Assembly (NCBI GenBank): GCA_964621615.1
Contig: CAZUMW010000009.1
Span: 1 to 64,000 of the forward strand
Length of the DNA: 64,000 nucleotides
Source of the DNA: CAZUMW01 sp964621615
GTDB taxonomy: Bacteria; Desulfobacterota; WTBG01; CAIYCZ01; CAIRTM01
Direction of reading: 5' to 3'
The position numbers were made by a program, and so were the translations under genes. Positions 42,788-50,768 of the stretch are shown piece by piece. The first letter of the stretch is position 1. Each line of letters begins with the position of its first letter. The notes under the pieces were generated by a model, which saw nothing but the letters and a program-made list of their open reading frames with translations, was not told the origin of the DNA and did no database searches.

Positions 42788-43348
42788 ATGAACAAACTTC
42801 GCTTTCGCCCCATGGAGCAGGGGGATATCGATCATATCGCCCGATGGATTAATGATGAGCAGGTGTTTAAACATCTCTACATGCTGTGGCACCCGATGCC
42901 CGCTGAGGCGCTCCGTGCGTGGTATGAACAGGAAAGAGCTGCCAGCGCACACATGTTTGTATTCTTTGCCGGGGAAGGCGGCCGTGAGCCTGCGGGCATG
43001 GGCCTGGTGCATTATATCCATGAAAAGAACCGGTGCGCGGAGCTCTCGCTCATTATAAACCCGGCTTTTTTCAACCAGGGGCTCGGCACGCACATATTAG
43101 CCATGCTGACCCGCTACAGCTTCGATGTGCTGAACCTGCATAAGATTTTTGTCCACTGTGTCGAGTATAACCGGAAGATGATTTCGATTCTCGCAAAAAC
43201 AGGATTTGTCCGGGAGGGTGTGTTCAGAAAGGAGCTTTTTTTCAGCGGGCAGTATCACGATATATACCGGTACGGGTGTTTGCAATCCGAATATTATGAC
43301 AAGAGCCATTCTGAAAAAAGCGGTAAAAAAACACACAATACAACGTAA
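42788..43348 (+). CDS. GNAT-family N-acetyltransferase (RimJ/RimL-like)
   Basis: The 186-residue protein begins RFRPMEQGDIDHIARWINDEQV and has the GNAT core strands GLVHYIHEKNRCAELSLIINPAFFNQGLGTH, where QGLGT is the acetyl-CoA pyrophosphate loop, followed by NLHKIFVHCVEYNRKMISILAKTGFVREGV. This is the pattern of RimJ/RimL-like acetyltransferases acting on N-termini or amino groups of small molecules. GGAG 8 bases upstream supports the start. An inverted repeat ends 3 bases past its stop and could terminate it. Confidence 0.9.
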   Translation: MNKLRFRPMEQGDIDHIARWINDEQVFKHLYMLWHPMPAEALRAWYEQERAASAHMFVFFAGEGGREPAGMGLVHYIHEKNRCAELSLIINPAFFNQGLGTHILAMLTRYSFDVLNLHKIFVHCVEYNRKMISILAKTGFVREGVFRKELFFSGQYHDIYRYGCLQSEYYDKSHSEKSGKKTHNTT

Positions 43349-43350
43349 AA

Positions 43351-43377
43351 GGCAGCCGGGCTAAAAACCCGGCTGCC
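43351..43377. terminator. Strong hairpin (GGCAGCCGGG / CCCGGCTGCC), likely bidirectional terminator
   Basis: A perfect 10-bp inverted repeat with a 7-base loop follows the GNAT stop by two bases. On the minus strand the stem is followed by TTTT, so it could also end transcription of a short reading frame coming from 43535. On the plus strand the tail is A/T mixed. Confidence 0.7.
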
Positions 43378-43394
43378 TCGGGGAAAATTTATTC

Positions 43395-43535
43395 TTAATA
43401 TTTTTTTTGCTTTTCTTTGTGTTGCTCCTCCTCCATCTGCTTCATCTGTTTGCTGCCGCTTTGTTCTTCCCAGTACGGGCTGACGCCGAAGAATTTGTAC
43501 GTTGAAGCAGCATAATCTGGAAGAGCTGACGTCAC
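43395..43535 (-). CDS. Possible 46-codon peptide gene (doubtful)
   Basis: A GTG-initiated frame (minus strand) encodes a charged peptide with YKFFGVSPYWEEQ and a Glu/Lys/Gln-rich end (QMEEEQHKEKQKKY). It lies between two hairpins, the one at 43351-43377 placed just after its stop with a T run. No strong ribosome site precedes the GTG. The composition looks protein-like, but it could be a remnant. Confidence 0.3.
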   Translation of the reverse strand: MTSALPDYAASTYKFFGVSPYWEEQSGSKQMKQMEEEQHKEKQKKY

Positions 43536-43552
43536 CCCGGGGGTAGGCTTTT

Positions 43553-43591
43553 TTTACAAAAAAGGCGGAGCCCCCTTTAAAGCGGCTCCGC
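43553..43591 (-). terminator. Rho-independent terminator of the beta-propeller protein gene
   Basis: GCGGAGCC and GGCTCCGC (43565-43572 and 43584-43591) form an 8-bp stem. On the minus strand it is followed by CTTTTTTG. It lies 23 bases past the stop of the gene at 43615. Confidence 0.85.
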
Positions 43592-43614
43592 TCTGTTTAT
43601 GCAGCCGGTAGCGT

Positions 43615-45330
43615 TTATTGTTCCGCGCCGAACAGGCCGGGGTTAACAACCAGCCCGGGGGTTGCGCTTACCGGGCCGTGACTGACTGCTTCCCCGAAAA
43701 TATCGATATCCTCTATTATGTATGAATAGCGCGTCCTGTTTTTCACGCCAGTGTCTATATAGCGATAGCGCGCGCCGGCTGTCTGCGAGCCTCTGGCCGG
43801 TATCAGCCCGCTGTTAATCTGTGTGTAGCCCCCTTTGTTTTTAGAGCGATATATGTTAAAGCCTGCGCTGTCCACTTCCGATGCGGTGGCCCAGGTGAGA
43901 ACGACTTTTCTGTTGCCCGGCGATGCGTTCAGATCGCTTATCGTTACAAGAGTCTGGCAGGTACAGTCCTGACACTGTCCGGAGGGGCAGTCTGCATCTG
44001 ATTCACAGGTTTCACCGGGCTCGATTACCCCGTTGCCGCACTCAGGCTCCACGCACGTGCAGCCGTCGCAATACCGGCCGGCAGGGCAGTCGGCATCCGA
44101 TTCGCACTCTTCGGCCCCTTCCACTATTCCGTTACCGCAGACCGGCTGAACACACTGACATCCCTGACAGAATTGACCTGCGGGGCAGTCGGTGTCAATT
44201 TCGCACTGCTCTCCCGGGTCGAGGGTGCCGTCCCCGCAGAGCGGCTCGCCTTTGAGCAATGTCCCGCTGCTGCCCGCAATGAATACGGTATCGGCTGAAC
44301 TGCCCCACACGCTGTTCAGGTCTGAGCCTGTGCTTGAGGGCATGGCGGCCCAGCTGCTTCCGTCATGGTGCAGAATCGTGCCGCTGTTTCCCACCGCATA
44401 CACATCGCCTGCTGCAGATCCCCATACGGCATTGAGATTATTACCTGTCGGGGAGTCCATGGTAGACCAGGAAGTACCGTCATAGTGCAGAATCGTTCCG
44501 AATTCGCCAACAGCGAATATATCATCGGCCGCGCTCCCCCAAATGCCGTAAAGCGTTTCAGTCGATCCGGTTTCAACCGCAGTCCAGTCATACCCTTCTT
44601 TCCAGCCGGTGGTGTGGATAATGTTCGTATGGGTACCGCTTTGACACAGCATCAATGTATTTTTTTTGCACCCGTATTCACCAACCGCGTAGACATTCTG
44701 CTCGGAGCTGCCCCACACGCCGTACAAATCGATGTTGAACATGGTCGGCGGGTCGCTTTCAGCCTTGTTCACATTGCTGTTGTCAATGTCAAGGTACTGC
44801 ATGTTGTAGTAATAGGTAGCAATAAGAAACGAGCCGATAAACAGATTTCCCGGGGCCCATATTTTGTTCACTGAAACGCCCCATAAATCATATATACCCT
44901 TACCGCTGAGGTTATTTGACGATACTTTTTCCCAGCCGGACCCGTTAAAGTAATAAACAGTTCTGTTCTGCCGGGCGCCGATGAATACGTTGTCTCCGTC
45001 TGCTCCCCATATTGTCTGCAGATCCCGATCAGCTTTGTCCGGGCTGAAATCGGCGAGCCTCCATTCGCGGCCCGTATAGTGCAGTACCGTTCCGGCCCCC
45101 GTCGGGCCGACATCCCCGATCGCGTAAATATTCGATGAGCCGCTTCCCCAGATATCGTTCAAGTCCGTGCCGGATAAATCATACGTCTCAGTCGATGTGC
45201 ACGCAGGGCTGATTGAGCCTACATCGATCTGCACCCATTGAAACGCACAGGTGTTTACCGGCAGAAGCATACAGAAAACAGTAAGTGCGGCTATTGTTGC
45301 TGTATGCGTGTGCGCTGTGTATTTCCGCAT
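43615..45330 (-). CDS. Secreted beta-propeller protein with myxobacterial-type Cys-rich repeats
   Basis: After a signal peptide (IAALTVFCMLLPVNTCA) come at least six ~35-50-residue repeats of the form (L)xxVWGSSxxxVYAVGxxGTILHYDGxxW, typical of blade-like propeller repeats. Three Cys-rich repeats follow (CGDGTLDPGEQCEIDTDC; CGNGIVEGAEECESDADC; CGNGVIEPGETCESDADC), as in deltaproteobacterial and myxobacterial surface proteins. A final ~90-residue Fn3-like domain (VVLTWATASEVDSAGFNIYR) ends the chain. It is exported and probably surface-exposed, for binding; the ligand is unknown. AGAGGT upstream fixes the start at 45330. A strong promoter and dyad lie upstream and a terminator downstream, so it is monocistronic. 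Confidence 0.85.
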   Translation of the reverse strand: MRKYTAHTHTATIAALTVFCMLLPVNTCAFQWVQIDVGSISPACTSTETYDLSGTDLNDIWGSGSSNIYAIGDVGPTGAGTVLHYTGREWRLADFSPDKADRDLQTIWGADGDNVFIGARQNRTVYYFNGSGWEKVSSNNLSGKGIYDLWGVSVNKIWAPGNLFIGSFLIATYYYNMQYLDIDNSNVNKAESDPPTMFNIDLYGVWGSSEQNVYAVGEYGCKKNTLMLCQSGTHTNIIHTTGWKEGYDWTAVETGSTETLYGIWGSAADDIFAVGEFGTILHYDGTSWSTMDSPTGNNLNAVWGSAAGDVYAVGNSGTILHHDGSSWAAMPSSTGSDLNSVWGSSADTVFIAGSSGTLLKGEPLCGDGTLDPGEQCEIDTDCPAGQFCQGCQCVQPVCGNGIVEGAEECESDADCPAGRYCDGCTCVEPECGNGVIEPGETCESDADCPSGQCQDCTCQTLVTISDLNASPGNRKVVLTWATASEVDSAGFNIYRSKNKGGYTQINSGLIPARGSQTAGARYRYIDTGVKNRTRYSYIIEDIDIFGEAVSHGPVSATPGLVVNPGLFGAEQ

Positions 45331-45432
45331 TTTTAGTACCTCTTTCTCATACGTATTGATTAATGTAATGGTTAGCGGGCCTAACGCTTGACACATGTAA
45401 AATAATTGTAATACCGAACTATTGCTAGTGTA

Positions 45433-45461
45433 GTTATACGGTAGGGATAAAATCGTGTCAA
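45433..45461 (-). promoter_or_regulatory. Sigma-70 promoter of the beta-propeller gene
   Basis: Minus strand TTGACA (45461-45456), 17-base spacer and TATAAC (45438-45433): a near-consensus pair directed at the start at 45330. Confidence 0.8.
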
Positions 45462-45465
45462 GATA

Positions 45466-45503
45466 AATGTTTTCGTATTATAAAGAAAAATAACGAAAAC
45501 ATT
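45466..45503. promoter_or_regulatory. 11-bp dyad just upstream of the -35 box
   Basis: AATGTTTTCGT (45466-45476) and ACGAAAACATT (45493-45503) are exact inverted repeats around a 16-base AT-rich centre. Being directly upstream of the -35, the site fits an activator or a dimeric regulator. The regulator is not identifiable here. Confidence 0.65.
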
Positions 45504-45710
45504 CACATATCAATGTGACAAAAATAGCTAAATTAATATATGCTACCCGCCTTTTTTATACATTATAATCATAAAAACAACTTCTTAGTAAATATTGAGG
45601 GGGAGCGGCTACCCGCAGCGGCTCTGCTGACATGCGCAGCGGAGTAAAAAAGCAATAACGCGTGCAGGGGGTGATGTGTGCAGCAAAAACGCTGATACAG
45701 CGCTGCGGTT

Positions 45711-47357
45711 CTATCGGCGGCGGATGGATGCGCGCACGCGGTTAATAAGCGCGTTGGTTGATGCGTCGTGGGCTGTTACCTCGCCGGGGCTGCTGAGCTC
45801 AGGCAGGATTTTTTTTGCCAGCTGCTTTCCCAGCTCGACCCCCCACTGGTCAAACGAGCAGATATTCCACAGCACGCCCTGAACGAACACCTTATGCTCA
45901 TACATGGCAATGAGCGCGCCCAGGGCTTTCGGAGTGAGCTTCTGAAACAGAAGGGTGTTGCTGGGGCGGTTTCCCTCGCACACGCGGTGGGGGGCAACGG
46001 TGTCGATTGTCTGACGATCGGCGCCCGCTTGTCTCATTTCCTCCTCGACCTGCTCCCGTGATTTTCCGTTCATCAGAGCCTCGGTCTGCGCAAAGCAGTT
46101 TGCCAGCAGCATTGCGTGATGATCGCCGCGGGGATTGTGGCTTTCAATGGGGGCGAGGAAATCGCAGGGCACCATTTTTGTTCCCTGGTGAAGGAGCTGA
46201 AAAAACGCGTGCTGCCCGTCTGTGCCGGGCTCTCCCCAGATAACGGGAGCGGTGGACACAGATGCCGGCTTGCCGCTTTGCTGCACGTGCTTGCCGTTTG
46301 ATTCCATGTCAAGCTGCTGAATATAGGCCGGCAGAAAGCGCAGATAGTGGTCATAGGGCAGAATTGCATGGCTCTGACAGCCGAGCGTGTTGTTGTAGAG
46401 CACTCCCAGAAGCGCAAGAATTACCGGAATGTTTTCGATGAACGGCGCACGTTTGAAATGCTCGTCCATGTCGTGTGCTCCCTGCAGGAACTCCTCGAAG
46501 CGGTCCATGCCCACGCTCAGCACCACCGGAAGGCCGATCGCCGACCATACCGAGTAGCGCCCCCCGACCCAGTCCCAGAATTCAAACATGTTTTCAGGAG
46601 CTATGCCGAAGCGCTCGACCTCATCCTTGCTGGTCGAAACAGCCACAAAGTGCAGGGGGACGCGGTCAGGGCTGCCTGCTGACTGCAGAAACCAGTCGCG
46701 CGCCGTCCGGGCATTTGTCATGGTCTCCAGCGTGGTGAACGTTTTTGAGGCGATAACAAAGAGGGTGGTTTCGGGGCTGCACCGCTTCAGGGTTTCAGCG
46801 ATATGGGTTGCATCAACATTTGAAACGAAATGCGCTCTCAGCTCAGGGTGTGCGTACGGGGCGAGCGCCTCGGTTACCATGAGCGGCCCGAGGTTGGAGC
46901 CCCCGATGCCGATATTGACTATATCGGTAATCCGCCGGCCGCTGTAGCCTTTCCACTGCCCGCTTCTTACCCGGTCTGAAAAATCCCGCATGCGGTCGCG
47001 CACCGATATTACATCGGGCATGACATTTCTGCCGTCAGTATATACAGGCTCTGCGCTCATGTTTCTGAGAGCTGTATGCAGCACCGCCCTGTTTTCGGTT
47101 ATGTTTATTTTTTCACCGGCAAACATGCTCCTGATCCAGCCGGCCAGATCCTGCTCATGTGCAATACCGATCAGCAGAGACATGATCTGTTCGGTAATGA
47201 GGTTTTTTGAATAGTCAAGGACAATGCCGGCCCCCTCGCAGCTGAACCGCTCGCAGCGATGCGGGTCCTCCTGAAAGCACGTTGATATAGACAGGCGTTT
47301 CAGCTGATCGATATGGTGCGCAAGCCGCTGCCAGCAGCTGGCGTTGTCGGTGCTCAT
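45711..47357 (-). CDS. pgi: Glucose-6-phosphate isomerase
   Basis: At 548 residues it has the normal length for the long (proteobacterial/eukaryotic-like) PGI. Signatures include IGIGGSNLGPLMVTEAL (substrate phosphate site), FEFWDWVGGRYSVWSAIG (catalytic Glu region) and the late GVLWNICSFDQWGVELGK (catalytic Lys region). It interconverts glucose-6-phosphate and fructose-6-phosphate in glycolysis and gluconeogenesis. It is divergent from recJ. No operon partner. Confidence 0.97.
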   Translation of the reverse strand: MSTDNASCWQRLAHHIDQLKRLSISTCFQEDPHRCERFSCEGAGIVLDYSKNLITEQIMSLLIGIAHEQDLAGWIRSMFAGEKINITENRAVLHTALRNMSAEPVYTDGRNVMPDVISVRDRMRDFSDRVRSGQWKGYSGRRITDIVNIGIGGSNLGPLMVTEALAPYAHPELRAHFVSNVDATHIAETLKRCSPETTLFVIASKTFTTLETMTNARTARDWFLQSAGSPDRVPLHFVAVSTSKDEVERFGIAPENMFEFWDWVGGRYSVWSAIGLPVVLSVGMDRFEEFLQGAHDMDEHFKRAPFIENIPVILALLGVLYNNTLGCQSHAILPYDHYLRFLPAYIQQLDMESNGKHVQQSGKPASVSTAPVIWGEPGTDGQHAFFQLLHQGTKMVPCDFLAPIESHNPRGDHHAMLLANCFAQTEALMNGKSREQVEEEMRQAGADRQTIDTVAPHRVCEGNRPSNTLLFQKLTPKALGALIAMYEHKVFVQGVLWNICSFDQWGVELGKQLAKKILPELSSPGEVTAHDASTNALINRVRASIRRR

Positions 47358-47509
47358 GGGAGCTCCTTTCTGTAGTGCGGTTATTTTTTTGCAGGAATTA
47401 TATCAAACTGTCTGCTTTTTATGAAAACCTATTTTCCTTGACTTTGCATGCTGGTGGGATACAATTGGTGAAATTTGTATTACGTCTTTTTCTCCCCATT
47501 TTTTGTCTT

Positions 47510-49234
47510 ATGGAAAAAGCAGACACGCTATGGCGTATAGCCGAACCCCGCCGGGACCTCTGCATAGAAATTGCCCGCTCGCTTAACATTTCCCCCCTTG
47601 TTTCACAGGTAATGATAAATCGCGGGATTACAACCCCTGATGCGGCTGCATCCTTTCTTTCCTCGAATCTTCGAGATCTGCATTCGCCGTTCCTGATGAG
47701 GGGCATAGAGCAGGCTGCACAGCACACCTGCGAAGCCGCCCTCGCGGGCAGGCCGATATGCATATACGGGGATTATGATGTCGACGGCATCACCGCAACA
47801 GCGGTCATGGTTCTGTTTCTTCAGGCCGCCGGTGCATCAGTGTTTTTTCACATCCCGACGCGTCTCGATCACGGATACGGGCTGAGCGCTGATGCGGTCA
47901 GGCAGCTCAAAAGCCGCGGCGTCCGGCTTATCATTACCGTAGACTGCGGAATCTCAGATGGTGAGGCCATAGAAAGCGCCCGCCGCGAGGGCATAGATGT
48001 CATAGTGACCGATCATCATGAGCCCCCCGACGCCCTGCCGCCCGCCTGCGCAGTGGTGAATCCCAAGCAGCCGGGATGCCCGTTTCCCTTTAAGGGGCTT
48101 GCGGGAGTGGGTGTTGCGTTTAATCTGGTTATGGCGATGCGGAAAATGCTGCGTGATCAGGGGTTCTGGGACGGCGTGCGCGCTGAGCCCAATTTGCGGG
48201 ACTATCTTGATCTTGTTGCGCTGGGAACGATTGCGGACATTGTTCCGCTCACGGATGAAAACCGCATTTTTGTCAAACAGGGCCTCGGCGTGCTTGCCGA
48301 AAGCAGAAGGCCGGGCCTGCGCGCATTAAACCGCGTCAGCGGCGTTACGGCCGGCCGGATTTCCTCCCACACCGTTGCCTATCGTCTGGCCCCCCGCCTG
48401 AACGCATCGGGCCGTATCTCAGATGCAGAGCTTGCAGTGCGGCTTCTGCTTACCGAAGATGAAAAAGAAGCCGATGCTCTTGCCCGCCGTATTGATGAGG
48501 AAAACACGAGGCGGCAGAAAATTGAACGTAAAACCCTTGCAGATGCCCGCTCACAGATCGTGCAGGGGGATGCGATACCCGATGCGCTGGTCATGGCATC
48601 GGCGGACTGGCATCCGGGCGTGGTGGGGCTCTGTGCCTCCCGCCTGTGCGATGAATATAACCGGCCTGTTGTTCTGTTTGCGCTTGACCCCGAAACAGGC
48701 GATGGCAGAGGGTCGGGCAGAAGCATCGAGGGATTTGATATCTACAGCGCGCTGAAACAGTGCTCCTCTGTTTTGAAAAGCTTCGGGGGCCACCGTGCTG
48801 CCGCGGGGCTCACAATAGCGCGTGACAATATGGATGCATTTATCGAGCGTTTCGACGAAGTTGCCCGCATGCAGTTCGAGCGCAGGGACTTTACCCCCGT
48901 TATTCCCATTGATGCGGAAATAGCCCTGGAGCTTCTTACCTGGGATATCCTTGTTGAGCTTGAAAAGCTCGAGCCGTTCGGAGCGGCTAATCCGGAGCCG
49001 GTATTCAGCGTGCGGGATATCAGGCGGTACAGCTCCATGGTTGTCGGAAACGGTCACCTGAAGCTCAAAATAATGGAGCAGGGGCAGTTTTTCGATGCTA
49101 TCGGGTTCAATATGGCATCGCGCTACAGCTTAAGCGATGAGGCGATTCATCTGGCGTTCGTTCCCCGGTTCAACTTTTTTAATGGCGAAAAAAGCATCCA
49201 GCTCAATCTCAAAGACATTAAGCTGCTTTCGTGA
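47510..49234 (+). CDS. recJ: Single-stranded-DNA-specific exonuclease RecJ
   Basis: The DHH core is complete: YGDYDVDGITATAVM, the VTDHHEPP motif, HTVAYRLAPRLNASGRISDAE and the DHHA1-region FGGHRAAAGLTI with DGRGSGRS before it. RecJ degrades 5' ends of single-stranded DNA in RecF-type recombination repair and mismatch repair. I start it at the ATG at 47510, where homologues begin (KADTLWRIAEP), rather than at 47375; no clear ribosome site helps. The length of 574 residues is typical. Confidence 0.95.
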   Translation: MEKADTLWRIAEPRRDLCIEIARSLNISPLVSQVMINRGITTPDAAASFLSSNLRDLHSPFLMRGIEQAAQHTCEAALAGRPICIYGDYDVDGITATAVMVLFLQAAGASVFFHIPTRLDHGYGLSADAVRQLKSRGVRLIITVDCGISDGEAIESARREGIDVIVTDHHEPPDALPPACAVVNPKQPGCPFPFKGLAGVGVAFNLVMAMRKMLRDQGFWDGVRAEPNLRDYLDLVALGTIADIVPLTDENRIFVKQGLGVLAESRRPGLRALNRVSGVTAGRISSHTVAYRLAPRLNASGRISDAELAVRLLLTEDEKEADALARRIDEENTRRQKIERKTLADARSQIVQGDAIPDALVMASADWHPGVVGLCASRLCDEYNRPVVLFALDPETGDGRGSGRSIEGFDIYSALKQCSSVLKSFGGHRAAAGLTIARDNMDAFIERFDEVARMQFERRDFTPVIPIDAEIALELLTWDILVELEKLEPFGAANPEPVFSVRDIRRYSSMVVGNGHLKLKIMEQGQFFDAIGFNMASRYSLSDEAIHLAFVPRFNFFNGEKSIQLNLKDIKLLS

Positions 49235-49380
49235 AGCATGAAGCGCGGAGGCGGTGCTTTTGCTGTATTCGCATACATGCCGGGTACCCGCAGTGTGAGC
49301 CGGGCGCCCAGTGCCTGCAGCGCGGGCGCGTATGACAACGAGGCCGGACTGTGTGCCTCACAGGTGCGGAGAAACACACA

Positions 49381-49992
49381 ATGCCTGCCGGCTGTGACGA
49401 AAAAGAGCTTCTGAATCAGTGTATAGCAGGCCGTGCCGATGCCTGGCACCGGTTCATCGAGCGCTATTCCTCCCTTATTTATTTTGCAATTCATGCCGTC
49501 ATGAAAAGCAGGTCTCCCGGCTCCCCGGGTGATGAAATTAACGATCTGCACAATGATGTGCTCCTGTCGCTGATGGAGAAAAACGGCCGAAAGCTCCGCC
49601 AGTATGAGGGCAAAAACGGCTGCACGGTATCCACCTGGATCAGGGTTATCGCAGTGCGGATGACAATCGACCATTTGAGAAAACAAAAAGATGAGATTTC
49701 TGTTTCAGATCAGCAGCCCCGGCCCCAGCCCGAACCTGCCGCCGACGGGGGCTCACGCATGCTGGATGCGCTCGAGGAGAAGGAAAAACAGGCGATCATG
49801 GATGAGCTTATCGCAGAGCTCCCTGCGCGGGACCGCTTTTTTTTACGGCTTTTTTATTATGAACGGGTCCCGACCCCCCAGATAGCATCGCTTCTCAAGA
49901 CGACAAACAATGCCGTGTACAGCAAAGCACACTATATTAAAGATAAGCTCAAGGCGGCGGTGGAAAAAAAAGTTTCACAGAAAAAGCGCTAG
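49381..49992 (+). CDS. Sigma-70 family (ECF-like) RNA polymerase sigma factor
   Basis: Region 2 spans roughly residues 10-95 (CIAGRADAWHRFIERYSSLIYFAIHAVM; YEGKNGCTVSTWIRVIAVRMTIDHLRKQK), with the tryptophan-isoleucine-arginine block used in -10 recognition. Region 4 (MDELIAELPARDRFFLRLFYYERVPTPQIASLL) carries the helix-turn-helix. A ~30-residue Pro-rich linker joins them. GGAG upstream supports the start at 49381. It is followed 72 bases later by a zinc anti-sigma gene and then the cyclase-CHAT gene, so this sigma is probably controlled by them and may drive this cluster. Confidence 0.9.
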   Translation: MPAGCDEKELLNQCIAGRADAWHRFIERYSSLIYFAIHAVMKSRSPGSPGDEINDLHNDVLLSLMEKNGRKLRQYEGKNGCTVSTWIRVIAVRMTIDHLRKQKDEISVSDQQPRPQPEPAADGGSRMLDALEEKEKQAIMDELIAELPARDRFFLRLFYYERVPTPQIASLLKTTNNAVYSKAHYIKDKLKAAVEKKVSQKKR

Positions 49993-50064
49993 CCGCCGTC
50001 TATAAGTGTGTACAAGAACTGCTGCGCACATTCAGGGTACCGCTCCCGGGGGATTATTGCTTCC

Positions 50065-50766
50065 ATGGAACAGCTTATTGCCGGTTATTTTAAAAAAAAC
50101 AAGGAAAATCAAAATGCGCTGCCCTGTCCGTCAGAGGAGACCCTCTGGGACTATATGAGCGGAAGGCTTCCGGCACGGGCGTCGGAACAGGTTGCGCAGC
50201 ATTTGTGCAGCTGCGATCTGTGTGCCCGGACTCTGGTTGCCGCGGCTGAAACCGAGCCGCCTGCCCTTGAGGAGGTGCCGGGCCAGGGATGTGCTCCCCT
50301 GGTCAGCAGGCGGGTTCTGCAGCAGATCCCCCAGCCGGTGAGCGCCGGATGGCGGGGATGGGGGCGCGCCCTCGCAGAGCGTATCCGCGAAGCGGCGGGC
50401 GCCGCTGCCGGGTGGCTGTATCCCGCCTCTGCCGAGTATGTGTATGTGCGCGGAAGAACGCACGTCATATCAAAAAACCTTGTTGTTCTTGAAAAAGAAT
50501 TTAAAGATATAACGCTTGAAATCGAGCTGGAAAAGACCGATACACAGAGTACCGATATAAAAGTGTATGCCCGGCGCCCGGGAATCGGAGCCCCGGCGGA
50601 CGGCCTGAGAATAAACCTGTACGCCGGCGATGCGGAAACGGCTTCCTGTGTGACGCACCGGGGGGAGGCGCTTTTTGAGCAGCTCGGATTCGGTGAATAC
50701 CGGCTTCGGGTGATGGAGAACGAAAAAAACCGGGGTGAAGTGTTACTTACCATCAAGGAGCAATAG
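50065..50766 (+). CDS. Zinc-binding (ZAS-type) anti-sigma factor with Ig-like C-terminal domain
   Basis: Near the N-terminus the ligands C21-x24-H46-x3-C50-x2-C53 (CPSEETLWDYMSG ... QHLCSCDLC) match the ZAS fold that sequesters ECF sigmas. No membrane span is visible, so it is a soluble anti-sigma. The C-terminal ~110 residues (ITLEIELEKTDTQ ... GLRINLYAGDAE ... FGEYRLRVMENEKNRGEVLLTIKEQ) resemble a carboxypeptidase-regulatory/Ig-like fold. The start at 50065 is the first ATG giving the domain. It ends 2 bases before the cyclase-CHAT gene, strongly suggesting co-translation and shared control. Confidence 0.85.
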   Translation: MEQLIAGYFKKNKENQNALPCPSEETLWDYMSGRLPARASEQVAQHLCSCDLCARTLVAAAETEPPALEEVPGQGCAPLVSRRVLQQIPQPVSAGWRGWGRALAERIREAAGAAAGWLYPASAEYVYVRGRTHVISKNLVVLEKEFKDITLEIELEKTDTQSTDIKVYARRPGIGAPADGLRINLYAGDAETASCVTHRGEALFEQLGFGEYRLRVMENEKNRGEVLLTIKEQ

Positions 50767-50768
50767 CC

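Larger units (their letters stand above)
45331..45710. other. Intergenic regulatory region of the beta-propeller gene
   Basis: This 380-base AT-rich stretch contains the promoter (45433-45461), the dyad (45466-45503) and a ~95-base leader of the gene to the left. The remaining part, 45504-45710, holds nothing I can name. A TTGACA/TAATAC pair reading rightwards at 45388-45414 has a 15-base spacer and faces no gene. Confidence 0.5.

Noticed and set aside
45388..45414. TTGACA ... TAATAC pair on the plus strand
   Set aside because: The spacer is only 15 bases and no plus-strand gene follows for over 2 kb; chance match inside an AT-rich region.
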